Below, piece after piece: positions 54,533-62,728 of a stretch of DNA of 64,000 nt. The translations under genes were made by a program, and so were the position numbers. Each line of letters starts with the position of its first letter. The first letter of the stretch is position 1. The notes beneath the pieces are model-generated. The model saw only the letters and a list, made by a program, of their open reading frames with translations, searched no databases and had not been told where the DNA came from. The stretch is taken from NCBI GenBank assembly GCA_031417915.1, contig JANOWN010000011.1, positions 14,418-78,417 of the forward strand. Reading direction: 5' to 3'. This stretch comes from Methylotenera_A sp031417915. Its GTDB lineage: Bacteria; Pseudomonadota; Gammaproteobacteria; Burkholderiales; Methylophilaceae.

Positions 54533-55471
54533 TTAAAAGCTGCGGTGTGTAATAAAATTAGCCAGATGCCGCAGACAATCGGCCTCGCGGCCATAAAACG
54601 AGAGCGCGGCCATGGCATTGGCGTGCAGCTCGCTTGCCAAGTGTTTTGCGGCCGATAAACCCAAAATGGTGACGTAGGTTGATTTGTTATTGCGTTTGTC
54701 TTTGCCTGCGGTTTTGCCCAAAGTTTGCGTGTCCGCTTCAGAGTCCAAAATATCATCCACCACTTGAAAAGCCAGGCCTATTGCCTTGGCAAAATGGTCG
54801 ACGGCTTTCACTTTTTCTTCATCAGGCACATCGGCGCTATACGCACCCAATAAAGCTGCTGCGCGAATCAACGCACCTGTTTTTTGAATGTGCATGTGCT
54901 CTAATTCAGTGCGCGTAAGTGGAATGCCGATGCTTTCAATATCAATGGCTTGGCCACCCGCCATGCCGCGCGAGCCGCTTGCCAAGGCTAATATATGCAA
55001 CATTTGCAGTTTTTTGGTGGCGTTTTTAAGTAATTTATCCTGTGAAATCAACTGAAACGCTAAGCTTTGTAGTGCATCACCCACCAATAAAGCCAAGGCG
55101 TCACCATATTGTTTGTGTGTGGTTGGTTTGCCACGGCGCAAATCATCGTCATCCATACACGGCAAATCGTCGTGCACCAGTGAAAAGGCATGAATGATTT
55201 CTACCGAGGCTGCAGGCACATCAATCTTTTCCAGCTCAGCGCCGCAAAATTCACCCGCGGCGTAAGCCAAAAGCGCACGTACGCGCTTGCCGCCGCCCAG
55301 CGTGGAGTAGCGCATCGCTTCGTGCAAACGCATAGGCGAAACACTGGCCAGCGGCATGTGCACTTCTAGCACGCTTTCCATACGTGCCTGCATATCGGCC
55401 GCCCAGGCGTTAAAGTCTGCGGTTTGCTCGTTAATTGGCGCAGTCATGGGCTTATTCATCATTTGGGCCAA
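54533..55471 (-). CDS. ispA: farnesyl diphosphate synthase (IspA-type)
   Basis: 312 residues, type II short-chain prenyltransferase. First Asp-rich motif DDLPCMDDDDLRRGKPT, second in VVDDILD. It makes C15 for ubiquinone and undecaprenol. Overlaps the end of xseB by 20 bases; the start could be one of several nearby ATG codons (55471, 55462, 55459). Confidence 0.95.
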   Translation of the reverse strand: MAQMMNKPMTAPINEQTADFNAWAADMQARMESVLEVHMPLASVSPMRLHEAMRYSTLGGGKRVRALLAYAAGEFCGAELEKIDVPAASVEIIHAFSLVHDDLPCMDDDDLRRGKPTTHKQYGDALALLVGDALQSLAFQLISQDKLLKNATKKLQMLHILALASGSRGMAGGQAIDIESIGIPLTRTELEHMHIQKTGALIRAAALLGAYSADVPDEEKVKAVDHFAKAIGLAFQVVDDILDSEADTQTLGKTAGKDKRNNKSTYVTILGLSAAKHLASELHANAMAALSFYGREADCLRHLANFITHRSF

Positions 55472-55697
55472 ATGCGGCTAGTTTGTTGGTTTCAGTCAAA
55501 ATGCGTATTTGTTGTTCTGCGTCTGAGAGTGATTTTTGGCATATTTGCAACAGTTCTGCGCCGCGTTTATAGGCGCTTAAAGATTGTTCAAGTGGCAATT
55601 TGTCCGATTCCATTTGGCTGACAAGCGTTTCCAGCTCGGCAATGGCGCTTTCGAAACTGGACTGCGATGATGGCATTTTATTAGACATTTTATGCAT
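55452..55697 (-). CDS. xseB: exodeoxyribonuclease VII small subunit
   Basis: 81 residues with SSFESAIAELETLVSQMESDKLPLEQSL, YKRGAELLQ, the helical XseB fold that supports the large subunit XseA. First of the xseB-ispA-dxs unit. The start may be the second ATG at 55688. Confidence 0.94.
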   Translation of the reverse strand: MHKMSNKMPSSQSSFESAIAELETLVSQMESDKLPLEQSLSAYKRGAELLQICQKSLSDAEQQIRILTETNKLAAFGPNDE

Positions 55698-55755
55698 TTA
55701 GTAGAATTCCCTAATTTTAGCAAAACTTATGATTGTTGCGTATTAAATCATTAGA

Positions 55756-56424
55756 TTACTCGCCTAAAACTTGCAATAAAAATGTACTGATATCGTCAAT
55801 TTCTTGCTGATTTACTGAGTGCGCCATTGGATATTCATGCCAATTAAGCGTGTAATGCTGGGATTGCAGCACCTCAAAAGAAATGCGACAAGTGCTTAAA
55901 GGAATGACGTTATCATGCGTGCCATGCGCCATAAAAATGGGGGTATTTTGATTCGCTTTAGTTTTTTCTTTCGCTAAACTCGCTTTTAAAGGCAAATAAG
56001 TCGATAGCGCCAGAACGCCTGCCAATGCTTGCTTCTGGCGCAGTGCTGTGTGCAGTGCTATGGCGCCGCCTTGCGAAAATCCTGCGATGACAATGCGACT
56101 GGCAGGGATGCCGCGCGCGACTTCTTTGCTGATGAGCGATTCGATATAGGCTTGGCTTTCGAGCACGCCAGCTTCATCCTCGCGACTGTCGGGCGTAAAG
56201 CTAAAAATATCATACCAAGCACGCATTTCGTAACCGTTATTGGCGGTGACTTTTTTAAACGCGGCGTGCGGCAAAATAAAGCGCACATGCGGCAAATTGA
56301 GCATTTTTACTACGGGTACAAAATCGTTGCCATCTGCGCCTAGGCCGTGCAACCAAATCACACTGGCGCTTGGCGCGGCGCTGGCGCTGATTTCTATGGG
56401 TGCATCGTAAGCGGTATCGATCAT
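55756..56424 (-). CDS. carboxylesterase (phospholipase/carboxylesterase family)
   Basis: 222 residues, alpha/beta hydrolase of the acyl-protein thioesterase-like family. IWLHGLGADGNDFVP oxyanion part, nucleophile Ser in AGFSQGGAIAL, Asp in MAHGTHDNVIPL, His in YPMAHSV. Such enzymes cleave short-chain esters; the substrate here is unknown. Confidence 0.9.
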   Translation of the reverse strand: MIDTAYDAPIEISASAAPSASVIWLHGLGADGNDFVPVVKMLNLPHVRFILPHAAFKKVTANNGYEMRAWYDIFSFTPDSREDEAGVLESQAYIESLISKEVARGIPASRIVIAGFSQGGAIALHTALRQKQALAGVLALSTYLPLKASLAKEKTKANQNTPIFMAHGTHDNVIPLSTCRISFEVLQSQHYTLNWHEYPMAHSVNQQEIDDISTFLLQVLGE

Positions 56425-56599
56425 AAGGTTTTTAGATTGGTTTGCGTAAGTATCAAATCATATAACAACTTAACTATGTTGAGTTGTTACAAGTCGCGCT
56501 ATTCTTTGTGTTGATTATGCGTTATGCTAATGGATAAAATGGCAAAAACAATATTAAAATCAACCAATTAAACGAGTATAAGTATTTCATATACCATCC

Positions 56600-58858
56600 A
56601 TGCGCTTATTTTCAGTGACTAAATTTATAAAGGCTGGCTCAGCACTGGTCAAGCAGCATGGCACCAGCTTTGCGCTCAGCCTCGGCGTAATTGCGCTGAT
56701 GCTATTACATGCAAGCCATGTGATGCCGCTGGGGTTTATTGATAAGCTGGAAAATTACACCTACGATATGCGGCTGAATTTGCTCATGCCCAACACCATT
56801 GATAGCCGCATTGTGATTGTCGATATCGACGAGAAAAGCCTGGTGGAGCAAGGCCGCTGGCCGTGGGGGCGCGATAAAATGGCTAGGTTGGTTAATCAAT
56901 TATTTGCGACTTATGAAATCAACACGCTGGGTTTCGACGTGGTGTTTGCAGAGAAAGACGAAAGTTCTGGCCTGAAAAATTTGGAGTGGATGCAGCAAAA
57001 ATATTTAAAAGATGACGCTGGTTTTGCCGAGGTGTTAAAGCAAGTTAAGCCACAACTAGATTACGATCAAATTTTTGCTGATAGTTTAAAAAATCGTAAT
57101 GTGGTGTTGGGCTATTACTTTCAACTGCATGGCGATACCAATCATGTTGGGCAATTGCCGCCAGAAATATTTTCTGCAGAAAGTTTTGAAAATCAACCGA
57201 TTGCCTTTATTGAAGCCTCAGGCTATGGCGCAAATTTGGCCATTTTGCAGAAAAATGCGGTTGCGGCTGGGCATTTCAACCCAGAATCTGATGCCGATGG
57301 CATTACGCGCAAAATCCCCGTGCTGATTAAGTATGGCACACATTATTACGATTCATTGGCGGTGGCAGTGGCGCGCGTTTACTTACGCAACCCAGTGATG
57401 GAGGCCAGGTTTGCCAAAACAGGGGCTAATGTGGAATATGTAGGTTTAGAGTCTTTCCGCATGGCTGATAAGCGCATTCCTGTGGACGATGAAGTGGCGA
57501 CGCTAATTCCCTATCGCGGCGTGCAGGGTAGTTATCAATACGTTTCTGCCAGCGACGTGCTTAATAATAAAGTGCGGCCAGAAAGCCTAAAAAACAAAAT
57601 TGTGCTGGTAGGCACCACCGCGCCTGGCTTGATGGATTTGCGTTCAACGCCAGTGCAAAGTAATTACCCTGGGGTAGAGGTGCATGCTAATGTCATTTCT
57701 GGCATTTTAGATAACAAGATTAAAGAGCGCCCAGCCTTCACCAACGGCATAGAGCTGCTATTGCTATTGTTGGCAGGCTTATTGCTAGCATTTACTTTAC
57801 CTAGCCTAAATCCGCTCAAGGCAACTTTGATGACTTTGGGCGTATTGGCAACGGTATTGGGCATTATTTTTGCGGGCTGGCAGTATGCTAATTTGGTGCT
57901 ACCAATGGCTTCATTGTTGCTGATGATAAGCTTGATTTACTTGCTCAATATGAGCTATGGATTTTTTGTAGAATCGCGTGGAAAGCGCCAATTAACGGGG
58001 CTTTTCGGGCAATACGTGCCACCAGAACTGGTGAAAGAAATGGCGAAAAATCCTGAGGCGATTAGCATGAAGGGTGAAAGCCGCGAGATGACGGTTTTAT
58101 TTTCTGATATTCGCGGCTTTACGCAAATTTCGGAAGGCTTAGACCCGCAGCAATTGACGCAGATGATGAATGAATTTTTGACACCTATGACGCAAATTAT
58201 ACATAGCAATCGCGGCACGATTGATAAATACATGGGTGATGCGATTATGGCTTTTTGGGGCGCGCCGCTAAGAAACAAGAATCACGCGCAGCATGCATTA
58301 AATGCTGCGTTGCAAATGAACGCTGAGATGAAAGACATTAGTGCAAAATTTGTGGCAAAAGGCTGGCCAGAAATGCGCATGGGCTTTGGACTAAACACAG
58401 GCGATATGGTGGTAGGTAACATGGGCTCTAGCTTCCGCATGGCCTACACGGTGATGGGTGACAGTGTTAATTTGGGCTCGCGTATTGAAGGCCTCACCAA
58501 AAATTATGGCGCCGATATTATTGTGAGCGAATTTGTAAAAGCGCAAACGCCAGACACGATTTACCGCGAGCTAGATATTGTGCGGGTAAAAGGCAAAGAT
58601 AGGCCAGTGGTGATTTTTGAACCGCTTGGCAGTGTAGAAGATGTGCAGCCAGAAACGCTGGTAGAGCTGAATTTGTACCATGAAGCGCTTAAATTTTATC
58701 GAAATCAAGATTGGGATTTGGCAGAAAAACAGTTGAAAGCACTAAAAAAAATGGCATCAAACCCGCTGTACGCCATGTATTTAGCGCGTATTAAGCAATT
58801 TAAGAAAACGCCGCCTGCAAAAGATTGGGATGGCGTATTTGCCCATGAAACTAAATAG
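56600..58858 (+). CDS. CHASE2-domain adenylate cyclase
   Basis: 752 residues, membrane bound. N-terminal helix, extracytoplasmic CHASE2 sensor (about 50-370), three close membrane helices (about 385-460) and a class III cyclase domain (about 490-680). Catalytic set is complete: LFSDIRGF and DKYMGDAIMAFWGAP for metal Asp, Lys of DKYMGD and Asp of VMGDSVNLGSR that favour ATP, and Asn/Arg of VNLGSR. C-terminal about 60 residues are TPR-like. First of three genes whose other products are a phosphodiesterase-like protein and a cyclic-nucleotide receptor-like protein. Confidence 0.93.
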   Translation: MRLFSVTKFIKAGSALVKQHGTSFALSLGVIALMLLHASHVMPLGFIDKLENYTYDMRLNLLMPNTIDSRIVIVDIDEKSLVEQGRWPWGRDKMARLVNQLFATYEINTLGFDVVFAEKDESSGLKNLEWMQQKYLKDDAGFAEVLKQVKPQLDYDQIFADSLKNRNVVLGYYFQLHGDTNHVGQLPPEIFSAESFENQPIAFIEASGYGANLAILQKNAVAAGHFNPESDADGITRKIPVLIKYGTHYYDSLAVAVARVYLRNPVMEARFAKTGANVEYVGLESFRMADKRIPVDDEVATLIPYRGVQGSYQYVSASDVLNNKVRPESLKNKIVLVGTTAPGLMDLRSTPVQSNYPGVEVHANVISGILDNKIKERPAFTNGIELLLLLLAGLLLAFTLPSLNPLKATLMTLGVLATVLGIIFAGWQYANLVLPMASLLLMISLIYLLNMSYGFFVESRGKRQLTGLFGQYVPPELVKEMAKNPEAISMKGESREMTVLFSDIRGFTQISEGLDPQQLTQMMNEFLTPMTQIIHSNRGTIDKYMGDAIMAFWGAPLRNKNHAQHALNAALQMNAEMKDISAKFVAKGWPEMRMGFGLNTGDMVVGNMGSSFRMAYTVMGDSVNLGSRIEGLTKNYGADIIVSEFVKAQTPDTIYRELDIVRVKGKDRPVVIFEPLGSVEDVQPETLVELNLYHEALKFYRNQDWDLAEKQLKALKKMASNPLYAMYLARIKQFKKTPPAKDWDGVFAHETK

Positions 58859-58879
58859 AAATTAACCGAGCATAAATTA

Positions 58880-59644
58880 ATGCAGATAAAAGTATTAGGT
58901 TGTAGTGGCGGCATTGGTGGCGATAAGCGTACCACTTCGCTGCTGGTAGATGACGATGTATTGATAGACGCAGGCACCGGCGTGGGCGATTTGTCGCTAG
59001 CCGCTTTGCTAAAAATTGACCATATTTTCGTCACGCACTCGCATTTAGATCATATTGGGTTTATTCCATTGTTGGTGGATACGGTGATGGGTTTGCGCAC
59101 GCAAGCTGTGACGCTACACGCAACCGTGGAGGTGATAGAAATTTTAAAAACACATATGTTTAATTGGCTGATTTGGCCTGACTTTAATCAAATTCCAAAC
59201 GCAAATAACCCATTTTTGGTTTATCACCAAATGCGTGTCGGTGATGCGGTGCGTGTTAACCATAAAGCCATCTCTGCTTTGCCCGCAAACCACGTGGTGC
59301 CTGCGGTGGGTTATCAAATTGATAGTGGTGCAAATAGCTTAGTGTTTACGGGCGATACTGCAGGTGGCGAAGATTTTTGGCACGCGGTAAATAAAATAAA
59401 CAATTTAAAATATTTAATTATTGAAACCGCATTTAGCAATGCAGAAGCTGAATTGGCGCGCATTTCCAAGCATTTGTGCCCGAATGCACTGGCAGCTGAA
59501 TTGGCGCAATTGCAAAGCAAAGTCGAAACATTTATCACGCATTTAAAGCCTGGTGAAGATGCAAATATTATGCAAGAAATCGCTGCAAATCCAAAAACGC
59601 ATCATTGCCAAGCGTTGCAACATCAACAAATTTTTGATTTGTAA
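58880..59644 (+). CDS. MBL-fold hydrolase, probable class II cyclic-nucleotide phosphodiesterase
   Basis: 254 residues with the metal motif THSHLDHIGFIP, a further His in NHVVPAVGY, FTGDTAGGEDFW, and late HLKPGED. This matches the class II cAMP phosphodiesterase-like branch of the metallo-beta-lactamase fold. It starts 22 bases after the cyclase stop. Degrading the cyclase product is the natural guess but rests on context. Confidence 0.85.
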   Translation: MQIKVLGCSGGIGGDKRTTSLLVDDDVLIDAGTGVGDLSLAALLKIDHIFVTHSHLDHIGFIPLLVDTVMGLRTQAVTLHATVEVIEILKTHMFNWLIWPDFNQIPNANNPFLVYHQMRVGDAVRVNHKAISALPANHVVPAVGYQIDSGANSLVFTGDTAGGEDFWHAVNKINNLKYLIIETAFSNAEAELARISKHLCPNALAAELAQLQSKVETFITHLKPGEDANIMQEIAANPKTHHCQALQHQQIFDL

Positions 59645-59659
59645 TATAGGGCGAAAAAC

Positions 59660-60745
59660 ATGACAGAAGATAACAAACCCATATTAATTTCTAAATCTAC
59701 ATTGGCGCGGTTCGAGCCCGTGGCGAGGCTTTCGGCCAATCGCTTAGAAGAGTTGGCGGCAGTGTGTTTTGTAGAGTTGGTTAGCAAAGATTTAGATCCG
59801 ACGCGCATGTCGAGCAATGGCACGCAAGCGCTTTATATGGTGAGTGGCGATTTAGGCATTCGCTATGAAAATGGCAATAAACTCATTTTGCGCGCCAGCA
59901 CCGATGCTGCCAAACATCCTGTGGATGCAGATAAGTTGAAAATTAAAGATACAATCGCCCTCACCCCGCTTGAAGTAGTGCGCATCGATTTAGATTTGCT
60001 GGATATTATGATGACCTGGGATCAGCTCTCGGGTTATCCGCCTGCGCAAACGCAAAAAACTGTAAACGCGCAAGATGCCAAACAAGGCTGGAAACTGGAT
60101 GCAGCGAGTTTTAACGCATTTAAATTACAAAATGGCGTATTTGCCAAGTTGCCAGCAGCCAATATCGAAGCCATGTTTGCGCGTATGATGCCGGTGAGTG
60201 TCGAGGCTGACCAGCCCATTATTATGCAAGGGCAAGAGGGCGATTACTACTATTTAATTCAGCAAGGCACAGCGATTGTGACGCGCGTAAAAGACCCTAG
60301 CCAATCGCCCATTGTATTGGCGGAAATCTCTAACGGCGCGGGTTTTGGTGAAGAAGCCTTGGCCTCGGACAATAAACGTAATGCGACAGTAACGATGAAA
60401 ACTGACGGTCAATTATTACGCTTAAAGAAACAAGATTTTGTCGAGCTGCTTAAAGCGCCGATTGTGAGCACCATTAAGCGCGCAGATGCAGATGCCAAAG
60501 TGGCGCAAGGCGCAGAATGGCTAGACGTGCGCTTTGCTTCAGAATACACCTACCACCATATCGAAGGTGCCATTAACGCGCCGCTACACGAGCTACGCTG
60601 CTATATTCAGCAGCTAGATACTGCAAAAGAATACATCGTCTATTGCCAAACTGGCCGCCGCAGTAGCGCCGCCGCATTTATTTTGGCGCAGTTTGGCCTA
60701 AAGGCCATGGTGTTAGAAGGTGGCACGCGGAGTGCCACGACATAA
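59660..60745 (+). CDS. cyclic-nucleotide-binding protein with rhodanese domain
   Basis: 361 residues. Region 1 (about 1-135) looks like a worn CNB-like domain. Region 2 (about 150-275) is a CNB domain with the phosphate cassette GFGEEALASDNKRNATV, holding the Glu and Arg that bind cyclic nucleotide ribose and phosphate. Region 3 (about 285-355) is a rhodanese with catalytic Cys in YCQTGRRSSAA. It has no helix-turn-helix or kinase, so the output may be sulfur-linked. It ends LEGGTRSATT; a close cousin of that end, LEGGTRSTN, lies at 61595-61624 past the toxin-antitoxin genes. Confidence 0.9.
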   Translation: MTEDNKPILISKSTLARFEPVARLSANRLEELAAVCFVELVSKDLDPTRMSSNGTQALYMVSGDLGIRYENGNKLILRASTDAAKHPVDADKLKIKDTIALTPLEVVRIDLDLLDIMMTWDQLSGYPPAQTQKTVNAQDAKQGWKLDAASFNAFKLQNGVFAKLPAANIEAMFARMMPVSVEADQPIIMQGQEGDYYYLIQQGTAIVTRVKDPSQSPIVLAEISNGAGFGEEALASDNKRNATVTMKTDGQLLRLKKQDFVELLKAPIVSTIKRADADAKVAQGAEWLDVRFASEYTYHHIEGAINAPLHELRCYIQQLDTAKEYIVYCQTGRRSSAAAFILAQFGLKAMVLEGGTRSATT

Positions 60746-60809
60746 TATTGCATTAGCAATCAATTTAATATAATATTACTTCCTTACTTTCTTATATTAA
60801 GGAAAAGTC

Positions 60810-61031
60810 GTGCTTTCTAAACTTACCTCAAAAAATCAGCTTACCATTCCTAAAGAAGTGATTAAAAATTTCCCTGCTACAGAATACTTTGAAATAGTGG
60901 CTGAAAATGGCCGCATGATATTAACGCCAGTGCGTATTAATAGCGCAGAAAAAGCGCGTCAGAAATTGGTAGAACTTGGCATTACTGAAAGCGATATTAG
61001 CGACGCTGTGAGTTGGGCGCGTGGTAAATGA
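60810..61031 (+). CDS. AbrB/MazE-type antitoxin
   Basis: A 73-residue protein with an N-terminal swapped-hairpin DNA-binding domain (SKLTSKNQLTIPKEVIKNF) and a helical tail that should cover the toxin. Start is GTG 60810 with AAGGAAAA before it. Overlaps the PIN gene by four bases, typical for TA pairs. It probably represses its own promoter in the upstream gap. Confidence 0.85.
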   Translation: MLSKLTSKNQLTIPKEVIKNFPATEYFEIVAENGRMILTPVRINSAEKARQKLVELGITESDISDAVSWARGK

Positions 61032-61453
61032 GCAAAGTGATTGCAGTGGTGCTAGATACCAATACCGTGTTATCAGCATTACTATTTAACCAATCAAAAT
61101 TAAGCCAACTACGCCACTTTTGGCAAAGCGGAACAATCATTCCGCTTGGTTCTAAAGCCACTATTTCAGAGCTAATCAGAGTGCTGACATATCCTAAGTT
61201 TAAACTCTCTAGTAGTGAGCAACAAAGCTTACTAAGTGAATATTTACCTTATATTCAAACGATTAACAAGATAGAAAAAATGGCAGAACCCAGTATTTGC
61301 AGAGATATTAACGATGTGATTTTTTTAGAGTTAGCTTTAGCAGGCAAAGCAGATTATTTAATTACTGGCGATAAAGATTTATTAGTGCTGCAACAGCGCT
61401 TTGCATTTCAAATTATCACACCTGCAGTCTTCCTCAATCAATTGGAGGCATAA
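61028..61453 (+). CDS. PIN-domain toxin of a toxin-antitoxin pair
   Basis: 141 residues, the COG1569-like PIN family. Acidic site: Asp in VLDTNTVLSALL, Glu in SELIRVLTY, Asp in DINDVIFLELAL and D in ITGDKDLL. Such toxins cut RNA; the target is not known. Ended by its own terminator. More AT-rich and less conserved context than the housekeeping genes. Confidence 0.87.
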   Translation: MSKVIAVVLDTNTVLSALLFNQSKLSQLRHFWQSGTIIPLGSKATISELIRVLTYPKFKLSSSEQQSLLSEYLPYIQTINKIEKMAEPSICRDINDVIFLELALAGKADYLITGDKDLLVLQQRFAFQIITPAVFLNQLEA

Positions 61454-61480
61454 AAAATCCCATCGTTTGATGGGATTTTT
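61453..61480 (+). terminator. terminator of the toxin-antitoxin unit
   Basis: AAAAATCCCATC pairs with GATGGGATTTTT around GTTT, followed by A and T. Confidence 0.9.
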
Positions 61481-61594
61481 ATTTGCGAGTAATCAATAAA
61501 ATGGGTCACACAAAACAAAGCCCCCACAAGTTACAGGGGTTGTTGTCGTTACGTTAAACCTCGATTACATTTCATTCCATCGAGGCTACGTTTG

Positions 61595-61624
61595 CTGGAA
61601 GGTGGGACGCGCAGTACGAATTAA
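61595..61624 (+). pseudogene. orphan rhodanese tail remnant
   Basis: The bases give LEGGTRSTN and a stop, close to the end LEGGTRSATT of the cyclic-nucleotide-binding rhodanese gene about 0.9 kb upstream; DNA identity is about 80 percent over 25 bases. Nothing upstream in frame supports a gene. It looks like the former 3' end left when the toxin-antitoxin block was inserted, or a partial duplication. Confidence 0.55.
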
Positions 61625-61648
61625 AAATGTATTTTTTAATAGATGTAA

Positions 61649-61674
61649 AAAAGCCCATCAAATGATGGGCTTTT
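61649..61674 (-). terminator. pilin terminator
   Basis: AAAAGCCCATC (61649-61659) pairs with GATGGGCTTTT (61664-61674) around AAAT, just past the pilin stop; T-run on the minus strand. Confidence 0.88.
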
Positions 61675-61688
61675 CTTATTGTAAACTA

Positions 61689-62090
61689 TTAAGAACAGAT
61701 TTTAGATACATCAGTAGTACCAACACCAGCCGTTGGAGCGCATACCCAAGTAATATTAGCACCCGCTGCTGGAGCAGCTGGCGTTAATGTTACGGTAACT
61801 GCTGTTGCACCACCAGAACTTGTACCAGTTAAGACACCTGCACCCGCACAGTTAGGAATAGCAACGGCATTATCATCTACACAGCCTAAAGCGCCAGAGT
61901 TATCGAAACCAAGACCAACTTTCATTTTTTGACCAGCAACGTTAGCAACCGCAGCTGCAGTTTTTGATCTGACAGTGTAATCACGATATGACGGAATTGC
62001 GATTGCAGCTAAAATACCGATAATTGCAACTACAATCATTAGCTCGATTAAGGTAAAACCTTTTTGGTTCATATGTTGTTTCATGTTCAT
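61689..62090 (-). CDS. pilA: type IV pilin (major pilin PilA-like)
   Basis: 133 residues. Leader MNMKQHMNQKG is cut by PilD before FTLIELMIVVAIIGILAAIA, the N-methylated helix with Glu5. C-terminal domain is short, Ala/Gly/Thr-rich, with Cys pairs that may form loops (CVDDN...NCAG and CAPT...ICS). AAGGAA lies before ATG 62090. A sigma-54-type box lies about 100 bases upstream. Substrate of PilB/PilC. Confidence 0.95.
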   Translation of the reverse strand: MNMKQHMNQKGFTLIELMIVVAIIGILAAIAIPSYRDYTVRSKTAAAVANVAGQKMKVGLGFDNSGALGCVDDNAVAIPNCAGAGVLTGTSSGGATAVTVTLTPAAPAAGANITWVCAPTAGVGTTDVSKICS

Positions 62091-62184
62091 TTTAATTTCC
62101 TTTGTAAAATAAATAAATTTAGTATAACTAATTAACCGCTTTCAACACCGAGTAATCGTTTATACCAGTGCTTGCAATAGTATG

Positions 62185-62200
62185 AGCAACAGGTATGCCA
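62185..62200 (-). promoter_or_regulatory. sigma-54 promoter of pilA
   Basis: The minus strand reads TGGCATACCTGTTGCT: GG and GC ten bases apart, fitting TGGCAC-N5-TTGC. It gives an mRNA leader of about 85 bases. PilR-dependent sigma-54 control of pilins is well known in other proteobacteria. Confidence 0.65.
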
Positions 62201-62396
62201 ACTTGATGTTTGTAGCGGTTGTTGATTGCCAATAAGATATAACCCATTGTTTTTAAATAAAAATAAAACTTAAAAGAGATAAAACTCATTTTATTAGGCT
62301 TTTTAAGACAATAAAAAAGCGGGTTTTATCCAGCTTTTTACTGACAAAAAGTGTCACAACTGGCTATTCACTTACCATTCATGTCACTCGCTTGGC
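62201..62396. other. non-coding upstream region of the pilin gene
   Basis: Part of a 630-base gap without genes (62091-62721). This part may hold activator sites for the sigma-54 promoter. A weak hairpin (AAAAAGC...GCTTTTT, 62314-62339) is seen; nothing else. Confidence 0.4.
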
Positions 62397-62397
62397 T

Positions 62398-62502
62398 GTC
62401 ATTGCGAGCCTGAGATTTTAATCTAGGCGTGGCAATCCAGTATTTTAGCTAATTCGTCTATAGCTGAATACTGGATTGCCACGCTGCGCTCGCAATGACG
62501 GT
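62398..62502. repeat. inverted repeat of the GTCATTGCGAG...GGCAATCCAG type
   Basis: GTCATTGCGAGC (from 62398) and GGCAATCCAGTATT mirror AATACTGGATTGCC and GCTCGCAATGAC (to about 62501). The left arm has an insert of about 14-17 bases that is itself a small dyad (AGATT/AATCT). A further fragment CTCGCAATGACG lies at 62553-62564. This is a common non-coding dispersed repeat type in bacteria. Confidence 0.75.
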
Positions 62503-62590
62503 GGTTTGGATTGCTTCGTCCCGCCACGGCTTCGCCTCGCGCCTAAAGATGTCCTCGCAATGACGATGGCGGGTGATAAAGATTGAATTA

Positions 62591-62622
62591 AAAAAGGGAT
62601 TGCCAACGTGCAATCCCTTTTT
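62591..62622. terminator. hairpin with A/T flanks near the MxaD-like gene end
   Basis: AAAAAGGGATTGC (62591-62603) pairs with GCAATCCCTTTTT (62610-62622) around CAACGT. It can end the minus-strand mRNA of the MxaD-like gene. Confidence 0.85.
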
Positions 62623-62647
62623 GTTTTAAGTGTAAATTAAGTAAATG

Positions 62648-62728
62648 TTACCAAAATTTCCACCAAGGTTTTTTAGCAGCCAAACTGTTGCTGCTAGTTG
62701 CCGCCCCTGTGGCGGCATTAGTTACTTT
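62648..62728 (-). pseudogene. displaced C-terminal tail of the MxaD-like gene
   Basis: Past the stop of the MxaD-like gene, the -1 frame stays open and reads VTNAATGAATSSNSLAAK then KPWWKFW and TAA. An Ala/Ser linker closing in a Trp-rich end is unlikely by chance. One extra A in the AAA before the stop would join it to the gene. It may be a real frameshift, a sequencing slip, or programmed shifting. Confidence 0.45.

Noticed and set aside
60034..60219. Other small frames inside the cyclic-nucleotide-binding gene
   Set aside because: No ribosome sites, and they lie fully within a well supported gene.
62091..62721. tRNA, small RNA or missed gene in the largest gap
   Set aside because: No cloverleaf or CCA end was seen, and the content is accounted for by a promoter, repeats, a terminator and the displaced tail.
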